26,896 nucleotides of DNA from an uncultured Veillonellaceae bacterium (GCA_958348245.1 CATVYJ010000014.1:1-26896); one strand, 5' to 3'. Shown: positions 1-7,365, counted from the first letter of the stretch. The notes: generated by a model from the sequence alone, not told the origin. Program-made: numbers and translations.

Positions 1-118
1 CGAAACATACGAATCATTCCGTTTTTGGAATACGATTCCAGCGTCGCTTCATTTTATTTTCATCCTGATGTAAAGAAAACGAAGCAAAAGAAAAGGCAGC
101 CGCCCGGTCATTCCGCCC

Positions 119-214
119 TGAGATTTGGCGGCCCTCCGCTGACGGAATGAAACTCGCTCGCTGCGCTCGCTCAGACAGTCATTCCGTCCGGGCGCTCCGG
201 GCCGTCAAATCTCA
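119..214. repeat. Nested hairpin in left arm of the inverted-repeat element
   Basis: The outer stem pairs 119-134 with 199-214 (15 of 16 complementary). An inner stem pairs 141-150 with 179-188 (10 of 10). The apical part holds the CTCGCTGCGCTCGCTCAGACAG-like core, itself rich in GCTCGC repeats. A similar core in the right arm is enclosed by stems of different sequence, which suggests that the fold, not only the sequence, is preserved. Confidence 0.75.
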
Positions 215-290
215 CCCCTTCGGGGCCGGGCTCCATTCCAATGGGCGGGGAGCTGCACCAGTGCTCGACTGTTGGTTTTCAGGCGGTGCG

Positions 291-320
291 GCGCAGACAC
301 AATACAAAATGTTTCTGCGC
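291..320. repeat. Hairpin inside the inverted-repeat element
   Basis: GCGCAGACAC at 291-300 pairs with GTTTCTGCGC at 311-320 (9 of 10), leaving a 10-nt AT-rich loop. It lies at the start of the internal repeat region, just after a GGCGGTGCGG motif that recurs downstream. Function unknown. Confidence 0.5.
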
Positions 321-410
321 ACTTCGCGCGGGGTCAAATGCGGTGCTTGCTGTGAAGTATGCGGGAGCGGACCCTCATCCTTTGAAACACTTCAACGCAT
401 GCCCGTGGAA

Positions 411-655
411 GATTTGTGTCGCCGCTTTCGCGTCTCCCTTGTTTGTGACGTTTGTGCGCAGGCGGTGCGGACACAGGCGGAAGATTTTCCATTTATCTCA
501 TTGAGTTGGAAGCTTTATGTCGCCGCTTTGCGTCTCCCTTGCTTGTTTAGTTTGTACGCAGGCGGTGCGGAGACGGACGAGTGCTTTTCTTTTCTCTCAT
601 GTAGTTGGAATTTCTGTGTCGCACGCTTCGCGTGCATCCCTTGTACTGATGTTTC
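411..655. repeat. Degenerate ~100-bp tandem repeats
   Basis: The string TGTCGCCGCTTT recurs with a start at 417 (TGTCGCCGCTTTCGCGTC) and at 518 (TGTCGCCGCTTTGCGTC), and a diverged copy starts at 617. TTTGTGCGCAGGCGGTGCGG at 451-470 recurs as TTTGTACGCAGGCGGTGCGG at 551-570. A related GGCGGTGCGG lies at 282-291. The period is close to 100 bp. Copies two and three are also preceded by TCATTGAGTTGGAA and TCATGTAGTTGGAA. The third copy contains a perfect 6-bp hairpin (GCACGC 621-626 with GCGTGC 630-635). There are too few and too diverged copies for a CRISPR array. Confidence 0.6.
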
Positions 656-673
656 TCTTCATGACGAAGCGGG

Positions 674-710
674 CCCACATAGGACGAAAAATTTTCTCGT
701 TATATGTGGG
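674..710. repeat. 37-bp imperfect palindrome
   Basis: The segment runs from CCCACATA (674-681) through a central AAAATTTT to TATGTGGG (703-710), and most positions pair with their mirror. It lies in the middle of the gene-free element. It could be a binding site for a dimeric protein, a hairpin, or a relic of a transposon end. Confidence 0.5.
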
Positions 711-803
711 TCTGCATTTTTTGTTGGAGCCACATCAGCAAAGGGGAGCCGCCGAAGGCGCGACGCAAAACCGTGCGGGAATACCGGTACACGCATCACA
801 CGC

Positions 804-824
804 GCCCGGCGTTCGTCGCCGGGC
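804..824. repeat. GC-rich 8-bp stem-loop
   Basis: GCCCGGCG at 804-811 pairs perfectly with CGCCGGGC at 817-824 across a TTCGT loop. There is no T-run on either side, so it is not a clear intrinsic terminator. A second GC-rich inverted repeat lies nearby at about 877-892. Confidence 0.45.
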
Positions 825-1085
825 AGTTCGTGCTGACCGCTTTCTTATTTGTGCGGCCTTCTTCTTGTCTGCTCCCCGGCCCGCGCCGGGATGCCGTCCG
901 GCCATTAGAAAAAAGCCGGCTGCTTCTTCCCCTGTGTACTTTCCATTCTTTTCCGAAAATGAAGCCACATCAAAATGAGAAAGAAGAAAAGTACAGCACC
1001 TGCGTCCTCGCAAAGTAAAAAGAAAACAGCTCAGCACTGGTGCAGCTCCCCGCCCATTGGAACGGAGGCCGGTGCCCGAAGGGAG

Positions 1086-1173
1086 AAATTCTGGCTGGTG
1101 GCGTCAGCCGGAGCGCCTGTCTGAGCGAGCGTAGCGAACGAGCTCTCCGGAGGGTAGTGACCAGCCAGAATTT
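1086..1173. repeat. Nested hairpin in right arm of the inverted-repeat element
   Basis: AAATTCTGGCTGGT at 1086-1099 pairs perfectly with ACCAGCCAGAATTT at 1160-1173, and CCGGAG at 1108-1113 pairs with CTCCGG at 1145-1150. The enclosed core 1117-1144 is the inverted counterpart of 151-178 in the left arm. The stem sequences differ from those of the left-arm hairpin, but the architecture is the same. Confidence 0.75.
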
Positions 1174-1207
1174 CAGGCCGCAGTGACTGGGCGGCGGCCC
1201 TTTCTTG

Positions 1208-1245
1208 GCCGACACTCTTTCCGGGCGGCCGGAAAGAATGTCGGC
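1208..1245. repeat. 17-bp stem-loop at inner edge of right terminal repeat
   Basis: Positions 1208-1224 pair with 1229-1245 (16 of 17) around a GCGG tetraloop. It directly abuts the 47-bp outer inverted repeat at 1244-1290. The left arm has no obvious equivalent next to 1-47. Confidence 0.6.
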
Positions 1246-1374
1246 GACGCTGGAATCGTATTCCAAAAACGGAATGGTTCGTATGTTTTGGACACGTACG
1301 GATTCTCTGTGTTGTCCCGCAGAATTGTTAGAAAAATTTTTTCATCGCGATGTATATCCGCTCTCACGTTCCGA

Positions 1375-1405
1375 AAACAAAAAAGACCCCGAAGGGTCTT
1401 CTTTT
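1375..1405 (-). terminator. Intrinsic terminator of the autotransporter gene
   Basis: On the minus strand an AAGACCC/GGGTCTT stem (1383-1389 with 1394-1400, 4-nt loop) is followed by a T-rich run, starting only a few bases past the stop codon at 1409. The A-rich left and T-rich right flanks extend the pairing and could allow termination in both directions. Confidence 0.8.
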
Positions 1406-1408
1406 TGT

Positions 1409-4333
1409 TTAGAACGTGTACGCAAGCTGCACCATGCCGCTCACGCCTTCCCGTTCGCCCGCGTAACCTTTGAGGTTGATGTTTGCCTGCCACGGGCTGT
1501 CGTCAGTCTGCCACACGGTGCCGATTTCCGCGATGCCCGTGCTCCCGCCGAGGCTCTGTTCCGGCGCGGTCATACCCGCCGCACGCATGTGGCTGTCTCC
1601 GGTAAATTCGTATTCCCATGCGAGGCCGTAGTACAGGCTCCACCGCTTCACTTTGTCCGCGGTGTACCGCGCCCCGATACGAAGCCGGTCGCTGGTGAGG
1701 CTGTCGAAGGTAAAGGTATCCCCCGCGATGGCGAAAGAGTCTCCGTCGATGTCGGTGTGGAAGTATTTCCCGTAGACGTTCCATTCGCCCTGTTCGGTCT
1801 CGATCACTTTGCCTACGCCCGCGTGCGCGCCCCAGTAGGTGCTGTCGCTGTCGAAGCCGTAGCTGTTTCCCTTCCCGTCTTTCACGGCGTTGTCCATGGA
1901 GGCGGAGAGGGTGCCTGCGCGGACGCTCGCTTCGTAGTACCACCCGTTGTCTTTCTGATAACGGACAGCCGCGCCGCCTCCGTTGTAGAGGAGGCTTCCA
2001 TCGCCGCGGAACATTTCGTTATTGAACTCGTTCCACGTGCGGTAGTTCCCGGTGCCGTTTTCGTAGAAGACGCCCCACGAGAGGTCGCCGTCTCCTTTCC
2101 TGTGAACGTTTCCGAGGCCGACGATTTCGCTCCACCCGTTGATTTTCAGGTCGCCCGCCGCGTCGTAGGTGCTGCGGCTGCCGTAGACGGCCCCGAAGGT
2201 GCGCAGGCCGTATTGGTAATCCGAGCCGAGGAGGTCGAGGCTGTCTGCGGCGATGTCCGCCCCCTGATTCAGGAAGGCCGCCGCGGCAGTGCGGTTTTCT
2301 GCGATGGTCAGGGTCTGGGGATTGAGGCCCACGCGGTCAATGGTGTAGGTGAGCTGCTTCCCGTCTTCGGAAATCGCCATAGTCCCTTTGCCCACAGCGG
2401 CGACGCCCGCTGTGAAATCGTCCGCACCGTTGAGCGGAATATCCTTCGCGTCTCCGAGGCCCATGTTCTGCGTACTTTCAAGAAGGGTCATGGACTGGCC
2501 CGCAGAGAGCGTTGTGCCGCCTGCAAGGGACAGGCCGTTCACACTGACCTCCGTGCCGGACAGCTGCTTGTCTTTTGTTTCTCCCGTAATGGAAAGGACG
2601 GTCGCGCCATCTTTCCACGTGAGATTGTCAAAGGAAAGGGCGTCAAAATTGGAGACGCTTCCGATGGTATTGCCCGTGCCCGTCACGTGAAGCGTATTGT
2701 CGCTGCCATTTCCGTTATCCCCGCGCAAAATGACACGGTCTGCATGAACAGCGTGATCGGCATTTCCAATGTACACATCATTCCCATTTGCATTTCCGGA
2801 TTCGCTGTACCCTGCATAAATGGTTTTTGTAAATCCGTCCGCCGGGTTCCCCGTAATATACAGCTGTCCGCCGGTCGCATTCTGACTGCCCACGGCATAA
2901 GCTCCGGCTACGGTGTCCACGTTGGTGGTGAAGCCTTCGCTAATAACGAGCGTCTGTCCTGTACCATTCTCATCCGGTGTGTAGGCGCTGTTGTAATGCG
3001 CCGTGCCGTCTGCATCGATAAATTTGCCGGTGAGGGCGGAGGCAGTCACTGTGGAAGTGAGCATGACCTTTCGAGTGCCTTCTTCTGTGCTCTGCGCAAC
3101 GATTGTATCATATTGATTCGCGTAGAGGCCGCCTTCGTTCCGGTCGGCGGTGAACCATTTTTGCCCCTCCACCGCCGCCACGTCCGCTTCGGCATCTTGG
3201 ATGTTGCTTTCCCACGTGACGGCGGCTTTCAAATTTGTGCCGGCGGCATAGTCCCCCGCAGCAAGGGATGTGATTTTCACGCCGCCAATATTTTCAACAG
3301 CACCGTTGGCCGCAACTTCGAGGGAAGAAGCGGCCGTGCCGTCTTCCGACAGCTTTACGTTTTGAAATTCGATGCTCTCAAAATTGTGCAGGCCGCCCAC
3401 GGAGCCGCTCCAGTTGTCCACCACGAGCTTGTTGCCGCTGTTGTCTTCGCTTACTTCCTTGTTGCTCCCGTAGAGGTTTGCTCCCTCCGCATTGGCCGTC
3501 CCGGTGAGGGTCACGGTGTTGTCCGTTGCGCTTCCGTTCTCGCTATAGCCTCCATACACGCTCGTTTTCACTGTACCGCCGGATAGTATCACGCTATTCC
3601 CTGTTGCATTTTGGCGAACGCTATAGCCGCCGTACACGTAAGCACCATACATAGGTTCTGTCACCGTGCCGCCGGAAATCGTTACCGTATTCCTCTCCGC
3701 ACTTCCGTTCCCGCTCCAGCCGCCGTACACGACGCCCTTCACCGTACCACTGGAGAGCGTTACCGTGTTCTCCGCGCTTCCGTCCACGCTATAGCCGCCG
3801 TATACCACCGCCTCTACTGTCACACCGGAGACTGTTACCGTATTATCTGATGCGGTACCCTGCAGACCATAGCCGCCGTACACATAGGTTGCTTTACCGT
3901 TGCCGGATAGGGTCACCGTATTACTCTCCGCACTTCCGTTCTCGCTCCAGCCGCCGTACACATAGTTCACCGTGTCGCCGGAGAAGTTCACCGTATTGCC
4001 TAATACGCTCTCCGCCGACTGGCCATAGCCGCCGTACAAAGCGCTCACTGTCCCGCTTTTCATGGTCACACTGTTTCCGGACACCGCGGTTGTGTCGGAA
4101 TAACCCCCGGAAATATACTTGCCGCTCAAATCCGGCGAAGTTCCGTCGCTGCCGATGGTCACTTCGTTATTTCTGAACTCTTCCTTCGGCGCAGTAATTC
4201 CATTAATAGTCTTCCATTCCTCCCCATTTAAATCATCCTTCGAATTGACCATGAGCTCCGCCTGCACTGCGCTGCCCGCGCAGAGGAGAGCCGCCGCGAG
4301 GAGGGCCGTCCCTGTTTTTCTGTATTTTTTCAT
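1409..4333 (-). CDS. Autotransporter-like outer-membrane beta-barrel protein with YGGYS passenger repeats
   Basis: A predicted surface protein of 974 residues. Residues 1-25 form a signal peptide: a basic start (MKKYRKT), a hydrophobic core and an AVQA cleavage site. Residues about 87-300 contain eight degenerate units of 25-30 residues built as NTVTLSGGTV followed by VYGGYSENGSA, suggesting a stacked beta-helix passenger. A lone YAGYS unit appears later. The last ~270 residues are rich in alternating aromatic strands and end in VQLAYTF. The terminal Phe is the usual barrel-assembly signal, so the C-terminus is read as a type V autotransporter barrel. No protease or lipase motif is seen. The gene stands alone with its own promoter and terminator. 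The start at 4333 has a GGGAGG ribosome binding site, but that site lies inside a hairpin. Adhesion is a plausible role, not shown. Confidence 0.88.
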   Translation of the reverse strand: MKKYRKTGTALLAAALLCAGSAVQAELMVNSKDDLNGEEWKTINGITAPKEEFRNNEVTIGSDGTSPDLSGKYISGGYSDTTAVSGNSVTMKSGTVSALYGGYGQSAESVLGNTVNFSGDTVNYVYGGWSENGSAESNTVTLSGNGKATYVYGGYGLQGTASDNTVTVSGVTVEAVVYGGYSVDGSAENTVTLSSGTVKGVVYGGWSGNGSAERNTVTISGGTVTEPMYGAYVYGGYSVRQNATGNSVILSGGTVKTSVYGGYSENGSATDNTVTLTGTANAEGANLYGSNKEVSEDNSGNKLVVDNWSGSVGGLHNFESIEFQNVKLSEDGTAASSLEVAANGAVENIGGVKITSLAAGDYAAGTNLKAAVTWESNIQDAEADVAAVEGQKWFTADRNEGGLYANQYDTIVAQSTEEGTRKVMLTSTVTASALTGKFIDADGTAHYNSAYTPDENGTGQTLVISEGFTTNVDTVAGAYAVGSQNATGGQLYITGNPADGFTKTIYAGYSESGNANGNDVYIGNADHAVHADRVILRGDNGNGSDNTLHVTGTGNTIGSVSNFDALSFDNLTWKDGATVLSITGETKDKQLSGTEVSVNGLSLAGGTTLSAGQSMTLLESTQNMGLGDAKDIPLNGADDFTAGVAAVGKGTMAISEDGKQLTYTIDRVGLNPQTLTIAENRTAAAAFLNQGADIAADSLDLLGSDYQYGLRTFGAVYGSRSTYDAAGDLKINGWSEIVGLGNVHRKGDGDLSWGVFYENGTGNYRTWNEFNNEMFRGDGSLLYNGGGAAVRYQKDNGWYYEASVRAGTLSASMDNAVKDGKGNSYGFDSDSTYWGAHAGVGKVIETEQGEWNVYGKYFHTDIDGDSFAIAGDTFTFDSLTSDRLRIGARYTADKVKRWSLYYGLAWEYEFTGDSHMRAAGMTAPEQSLGGSTGIAEIGTVWQTDDSPWQANINLKGYAGEREGVSGMVQLAYTF
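3430..4075 (-). repeat. Passenger-domain repeats of the autotransporter
   Basis: DNA coding for the NTVTLSG...VYGGYS units recurs about every 75-90 bp, and stretches such as the code for YGGYSENGSA are nearly identical between units. The copies are similar enough to allow slippage or recombination that would alter the number of units. Confidence 0.7.
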
Positions 4334-4341
4334 TATAAAAA

Positions 4342-4364
4342 CCTCCCGTACACACGACGGGAGG
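4342..4364 (-). promoter_or_regulatory. Hairpin sequestering the ribosome binding site of the autotransporter gene
   Basis: In the transcript CCUCCCGU (4364-4357) pairs perfectly with ACGGGAGG (4349-4342) around a 7-nt loop. The 3' arm is the Shine-Dalgarno sequence itself, 8 nt before the start codon at 4333, and is followed by UUUUUAU. The hairpin could therefore act as a translational lock (for example thermosensor or protein-controlled) or as an attenuator-like terminator. Both readings are inferred from the base pairing. Confidence 0.55.
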
Positions 4365-4385
4365 AGGTACGGAGAAGGTCATCGA

Positions 4386-4393
4386 CCCCCCCC
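4386..4393 (-). repeat. Homopolymer tract of eight G in the autotransporter leader
   Basis: Eight consecutive C on the plus strand, read as G8 in the transcript, sit between the predicted promoter and the start codon at 4333. Poly-G or poly-C runs of this size in front of surface-protein genes are classical slipped-strand phase-variation sites. A length change here would alter the leader and its folding, not the reading frame. Confidence 0.5.
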
Positions 4394-4456
4394 GTAAGAT
4401 TTTTGTATAAGCCGAAAAAAGCATTCTTTCCTGTCTTTTTCTCATGCTCTATAAAA

Positions 4457-4485
4457 AGTATATCAATTTCCAAAAGGCGGCACAA
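4457..4485 (-). promoter_or_regulatory. Predicted promoter of the autotransporter gene
   Basis: On the minus strand TTGTGC (4485-4480) is followed after exactly 17 bp by TATACT (4462-4457), preceded by TGA to give an extended -10 element. The -35 box is weak (3 of 6) but the -10 is good (5 of 6). Transcription would begin near 4450, giving a leader of about 115 nt that contains the G8 tract and the hairpin. Confidence 0.5.
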
Positions 4486-4540
4486 GGGGGAAGATGGGCT
4501 CCGCGGCTTTTCTGCGGGACGTTCTTTTTCGGCGGCACGC

Positions 4541-4572
4541 GAAAAAGACAGACCGCGCGGGCCTGTCTTTTC
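4541..4572 (-). terminator. Terminator after nrdG, possibly bidirectional
   Basis: AAAGACAG (4544-4551) pairs perfectly with CTGTCTTT (4563-4570), and the GC-rich loop ACCGCGCGGGC can extend the stem. On the minus strand the stem is followed by a T5 run, 16 bp past the nrdG stop. Confidence 0.75.
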
Positions 4573-4587
4573 TGTCCTGGATGTGTT

Positions 4588-5103
4588 TTACATCACGTCG
4601 CCGGTGATTTCGTCCCGGTAGAGGACGATCTGTCCTGCGGCGAGGGATTGCTGAATGTCGATGACGCGCTGGTTCGCGGAGCCGCGGAAGCGGAGCATGG
4701 GGTCTTTCAGGGCGTCGATGAAGGGGCCGTCCACGAGGACGTCGCATTCTTCGAGGAGGGCTTTTTTCGCCGGGTCGGCGAGGATTTCGTCCCACTGGTA
4801 GCCCGAGTAGACCCAGATGGATTTCCGCACTTCTTTTTTCACGGCGCGCACCACGTCCGTGAGGCCTTCGGCGTTCTGCATGGGCTCGCCTCCGAGAAGG
4901 GTGAGACCCGCCACGTTGTCGTCTTTCATGTAGCGGATGACGAGCGCGGTCTCCGCGTCGGTCCAGAGCTGGCCTGCATGGAAATCCTGATATTCCACGT
5001 TGAAGCACTCGGGGCAGTGCCGTGTGCATCCGGTCACGAAGATGGACGTGCGGATGCCGACGCCGTTGGCGATGTCGTACCGCCGGATCTGGCCGTACCG
5101 CAT
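4588..5103 (-). CDS. nrdG: Anaerobic ribonucleoside-triphosphate reductase activating protein
   Basis: A 171-residue radical-SAM enzyme that uses an iron-sulfur cluster and S-adenosylmethionine to install the glycyl radical on NrdD. The cluster-binding CX3CX2C motif is visible as C26, C30 and C33 in TGCTRHCPECFN. LTLLGGEPM in the middle matches the GGE motif of the family, and the length is usual for NrdG. The start codon at 5103 shares one base with the nrdD stop (TGATG) and has no strong ribosome binding site of its own, so it is probably translationally coupled to nrdD. A terminator follows. Confidence 0.96.
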   Translation of the reverse strand: MRYGQIRRYDIANGVGIRTSIFVTGCTRHCPECFNVEYQDFHAGQLWTDAETALVIRYMKDDNVAGLTLLGGEPMQNAEGLTDVVRAVKKEVRKSIWVYSGYQWDEILADPAKKALLEECDVLVDGPFIDALKDPMLRFRGSANQRVIDIQQSLAAGQIVLYRDEITGDVM

Positions 5104-7250
5104 CAGATGTGCAGGACGCGGGATTTGATTTCCTTTGTCCGTCCTTCGTTCCAGAAATTTTCACCCAGGTATCCGCAGGTGCGGCGGATGACGGTGAGTT
5201 TCGACCGGTCTTTGTTGTGGCAGCGGGGGCATTCCCATTCGTTGTCGTCGTTGCAGATGATTTCCCCGTCGAAGCCGCACACGTGGCAGTAGTCGGACTT
5301 CGTATTGAATTCGCCGTAGCAGATGTTGTCGTAGATGAAGCGCACCATGGTGAGGACCGCTTCCACGTTGTTCGTCATGTTGGGGATTTCCACGTAGGAG
5401 ATGCAGCCGCCGGTGGAGACTTTCTGGAACTGCGCTTCGAAGCGGAATTTGTCGAACACGTTGATGGGTTCGCGCACGTCCACGTGGTAGCTGTTCGTGT
5501 AGTAGCCTTTGTCGGTCACGTCTTTGATTTCACCGAAGCGGGCTTTGTCGATGGCGCAGAAGCGGTTTGTGAGGCTTTCCGCGGGGGTGCCGTAGAGGGC
5601 GAATCCGAGGCCGCTTTCTTTTTTCCAGCGGTCTACGGCGTCGCGCAGGCGGTGGATGATCTTGAGGGCGAACTGTTCGCCTTCCGGCGTGGTGTGGCTC
5701 TGGCCTTTGATGAGGACGGACGCTTCGTAGATGCCGATGTAGCCCAGCGACAGGGTGGCGTAGCCGTTCTGGAGGAGCGGATAGATGCGTTCCCCTTTCT
5801 TGAGGCGGGCGATGGCGCCGTACTGCCAGTGGATAGGCGACACGTCGCTGGTGATGTCTTTCAGCAGGTCGTACCGGAGGAGGAGCGCTTTGTGGCAGAG
5901 TTCGAGGCGCTTGTCGAGGATTTCAAAGAATTTGTCTTCGTCGCCGCGGGCGAGGATGCCGATCTGCGGGAGGTTGATGGAGACGACGCCCATGTTGAAC
6001 CGGCCGTCCCACACGTATTTCCCTTCTTTGTTTTTCCACGGGGAGAGGAAGGAGCGGCAGCCCATGGGGCTGAAGACGTTGCCTTCGTAGATTTCGCGCA
6101 TTTTCTTGGCGGAGATGTAGTCGGGGTACATGCGCTTGGCGGTGCATTTCGCGGCGAGCTCGGTGAGGTAGTAGTACGGGGAGCCGGGATGCACGTTGTG
6201 TTCGTCCAGCACGTAGATGAGCTTCGGGAAGGCGGGGGTGACGTACACGTCCTGTTCGTTCTTGATGCCCTGCAGGCGCTGTTCGAGGATTTCCTCGTCG
6301 ATCATGGCCGCTTCTTTCGCGTATTCGTAGTCGGGCTGGAAGTACATGAAGAGCGTCACGAAGGGGGCCTGCCCGTTTGTGGTCATGAGGGTATTGATCT
6401 GGTACTGGATGGTCTGGATGCCGTCTTTGACTTCTTTGCGGGTGCGCTTCCACGCCACTTCTTCGGCTTTTTCCATGTCGGGCTCGATGCCGTAGATGTC
6501 TTTCTGCTCTTCGATGACCGATTTCAGGTATTTTTCGAAGGATTTGCGCACGAAGGGCGCGAGGATGCGGTCCACGCCGTTGATGCTCTGGCCGCCGTAC
6601 TGGCCGCTGGCCACCTGGGCGATGATCTGGGTGGTGACGGTGCACGCCACCTGGAAGGATTTCGGCGTGTCGATTTTCTTGCCGTTGATGACGGTGCCGT
6701 TCTGGAGCATGTCTTCCAGATTGATGAGGCAGCAGTTGAACATGGGCTGGATGATGTAGTCCATGTCGTGGAAATGGATGGCTCCGCTGTCGTGGGCCTG
6801 CACGATGTCGAGGGGAATGAGCTTTCTCCGGGCGATGTCCTTGGAGACTTCGCCGGCGATGAGGTCGCGCTGGGTGGACACGACGTGGGAATTTTTATTG
6901 GAGTTCTCGTCCATCACGTCCACGTTCGTCTGGCGGATGAGGCCGAGGATGTCGTCGTCGGTGGTGTTGATGTGCCGCTTGAACGCCTGCATGGCCTTGT
7001 AGTTTTCATAGGCCCGGGCGGTGGCGGGATTGTGATTATCCAGCAGTTTGTAGTACACCTGGTCTTCGATGGAATAGATGGTCATGGAGTGGCCGAGGCC
7101 TTTGGCGTATTCCTCGATTTCCGATGCGATCTTCTCCGCGACGCCTTCCTGATAGATGCCGCTGGAGCTGTTCATGGCCTTCTCGATGGCGATGGCGATT
7201 TTTTCTCTGTCGAACGGCACCTTCGTGCCGTCTCTCTTGATGACGTCCAT
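5103..7250 (-). CDS. nrdD: Anaerobic (class III) ribonucleoside-triphosphate reductase, glycyl-radical enzyme
   Basis: Reduces ribonucleotides to deoxyribonucleotides without oxygen, after activation by NrdG. The product has 715 residues from the chosen start. An N-terminal ATP-cone (VIKRDGTKVPFDREKI, from residue 3) is the allosteric site. The catalytic barrel contains FSPMGCRSFLSPW with a cysteine expected at the active site. The C-terminus has a zinc site of C655, C658, C674 and C677 and the glycyl-radical motif RTCGYLG, radical Gly about 693. I chose ATG at 7250 because GAGGAGG lies 6 nt upstream and MDVIKRDG is the usual beginning. The frame is open to 7373, but that extension overlaps the promoter and is probably untranslated. 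nrdG follows directly. Confidence 0.97.
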   Translation of the reverse strand: MDVIKRDGTKVPFDREKIAIAIEKAMNSSSGIYQEGVAEKIASEIEEYAKGLGHSMTIYSIEDQVYYKLLDNHNPATARAYENYKAMQAFKRHINTTDDDILGLIRQTNVDVMDENSNKNSHVVSTQRDLIAGEVSKDIARRKLIPLDIVQAHDSGAIHFHDMDYIIQPMFNCCLINLEDMLQNGTVINGKKIDTPKSFQVACTVTTQIIAQVASGQYGGQSINGVDRILAPFVRKSFEKYLKSVIEEQKDIYGIEPDMEKAEEVAWKRTRKEVKDGIQTIQYQINTLMTTNGQAPFVTLFMYFQPDYEYAKEAAMIDEEILEQRLQGIKNEQDVYVTPAFPKLIYVLDEHNVHPGSPYYYLTELAAKCTAKRMYPDYISAKKMREIYEGNVFSPMGCRSFLSPWKNKEGKYVWDGRFNMGVVSINLPQIGILARGDEDKFFEILDKRLELCHKALLLRYDLLKDITSDVSPIHWQYGAIARLKKGERIYPLLQNGYATLSLGYIGIYEASVLIKGQSHTTPEGEQFALKIIHRLRDAVDRWKKESGLGFALYGTPAESLTNRFCAIDKARFGEIKDVTDKGYYTNSYHVDVREPINVFDKFRFEAQFQKVSTGGCISYVEIPNMTNNVEAVLTMVRFIYDNICYGEFNTKSDYCHVCGFDGEIICNDDNEWECPRCHNKDRSKLTVIRRTCGYLGENFWNEGRTKEIKSRVLHI

Positions 7251-7325
7251 AGCGTTCCTCCTCATCACTGTATTCATCATGAAGGCGCGCCCCCTGAGGC
7301 CGCGCCCGTGTGTCTTACGAGTTCC

Positions 7326-7354
7326 ATTATACGGGAGAAACCGCACGCTGTCCA
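7326..7354 (-). promoter_or_regulatory. Promoter of nrdDG
   Basis: On the minus strand TGGACA (7354-7349) and a perfect TATAAT (7331-7326) are separated by 17 bp, a near-consensus sigma-70/sigma-A promoter. Transcription would start near 7319, about 70 nt before the chosen nrdD start. Confidence 0.8.
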
Positions 7355-7365
7355 CGGCCCAAAAA

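Larger units (their letters stand above)
1..1290. repeat. Long imperfect inverted-repeat element with nested hairpins, no gene recognised
   Basis: About 1.3 kb without a convincing gene. The ends are inverted copies: 1-47 matches the reverse complement of 1244-1290 at 45 of 47 positions, and 232-265 matches the reverse complement of 1033-1066 at 33 of 34. Between these blocks the two arms remain alignable, including a 28-nt shared core (151-178 against 1117-1144, 25 of 28). Each arm carries its own hairpin around that core. The middle (about 280-660) holds degenerate direct repeats. Open frames here are short, lie on both strands, are Cys/Arg-rich and look like no family I recognise. It could be a non-autonomous mobile element, two facing copies of a dispersed intergenic repeat, or a large structured RNA locus. 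The window begins at the outer end, so the true left border is unknown. Confidence 0.75.

Noticed and set aside
411..655. CRISPR array
   Set aside because: Repeats are about 100 bp apart, diverged and only two to three in number; there are no short conserved repeats with unique spacers and no cas genes.
147..978. Overlapping plus-strand frames in the repeat element (229, 153 and 104 codons)
   Set aside because: Composition is Cys/Arg/Phe-rich, frames overlap one another, no ribosome binding sites are seen, and they span hairpins and tandem repeats.
1205..3586. Plus-strand open frame (793 codons) opposite the autotransporter
   Set aside because: Antisense shadow of a GC-rich gene; it begins in the hairpin of the inverted-repeat element and has no recognisable motif.
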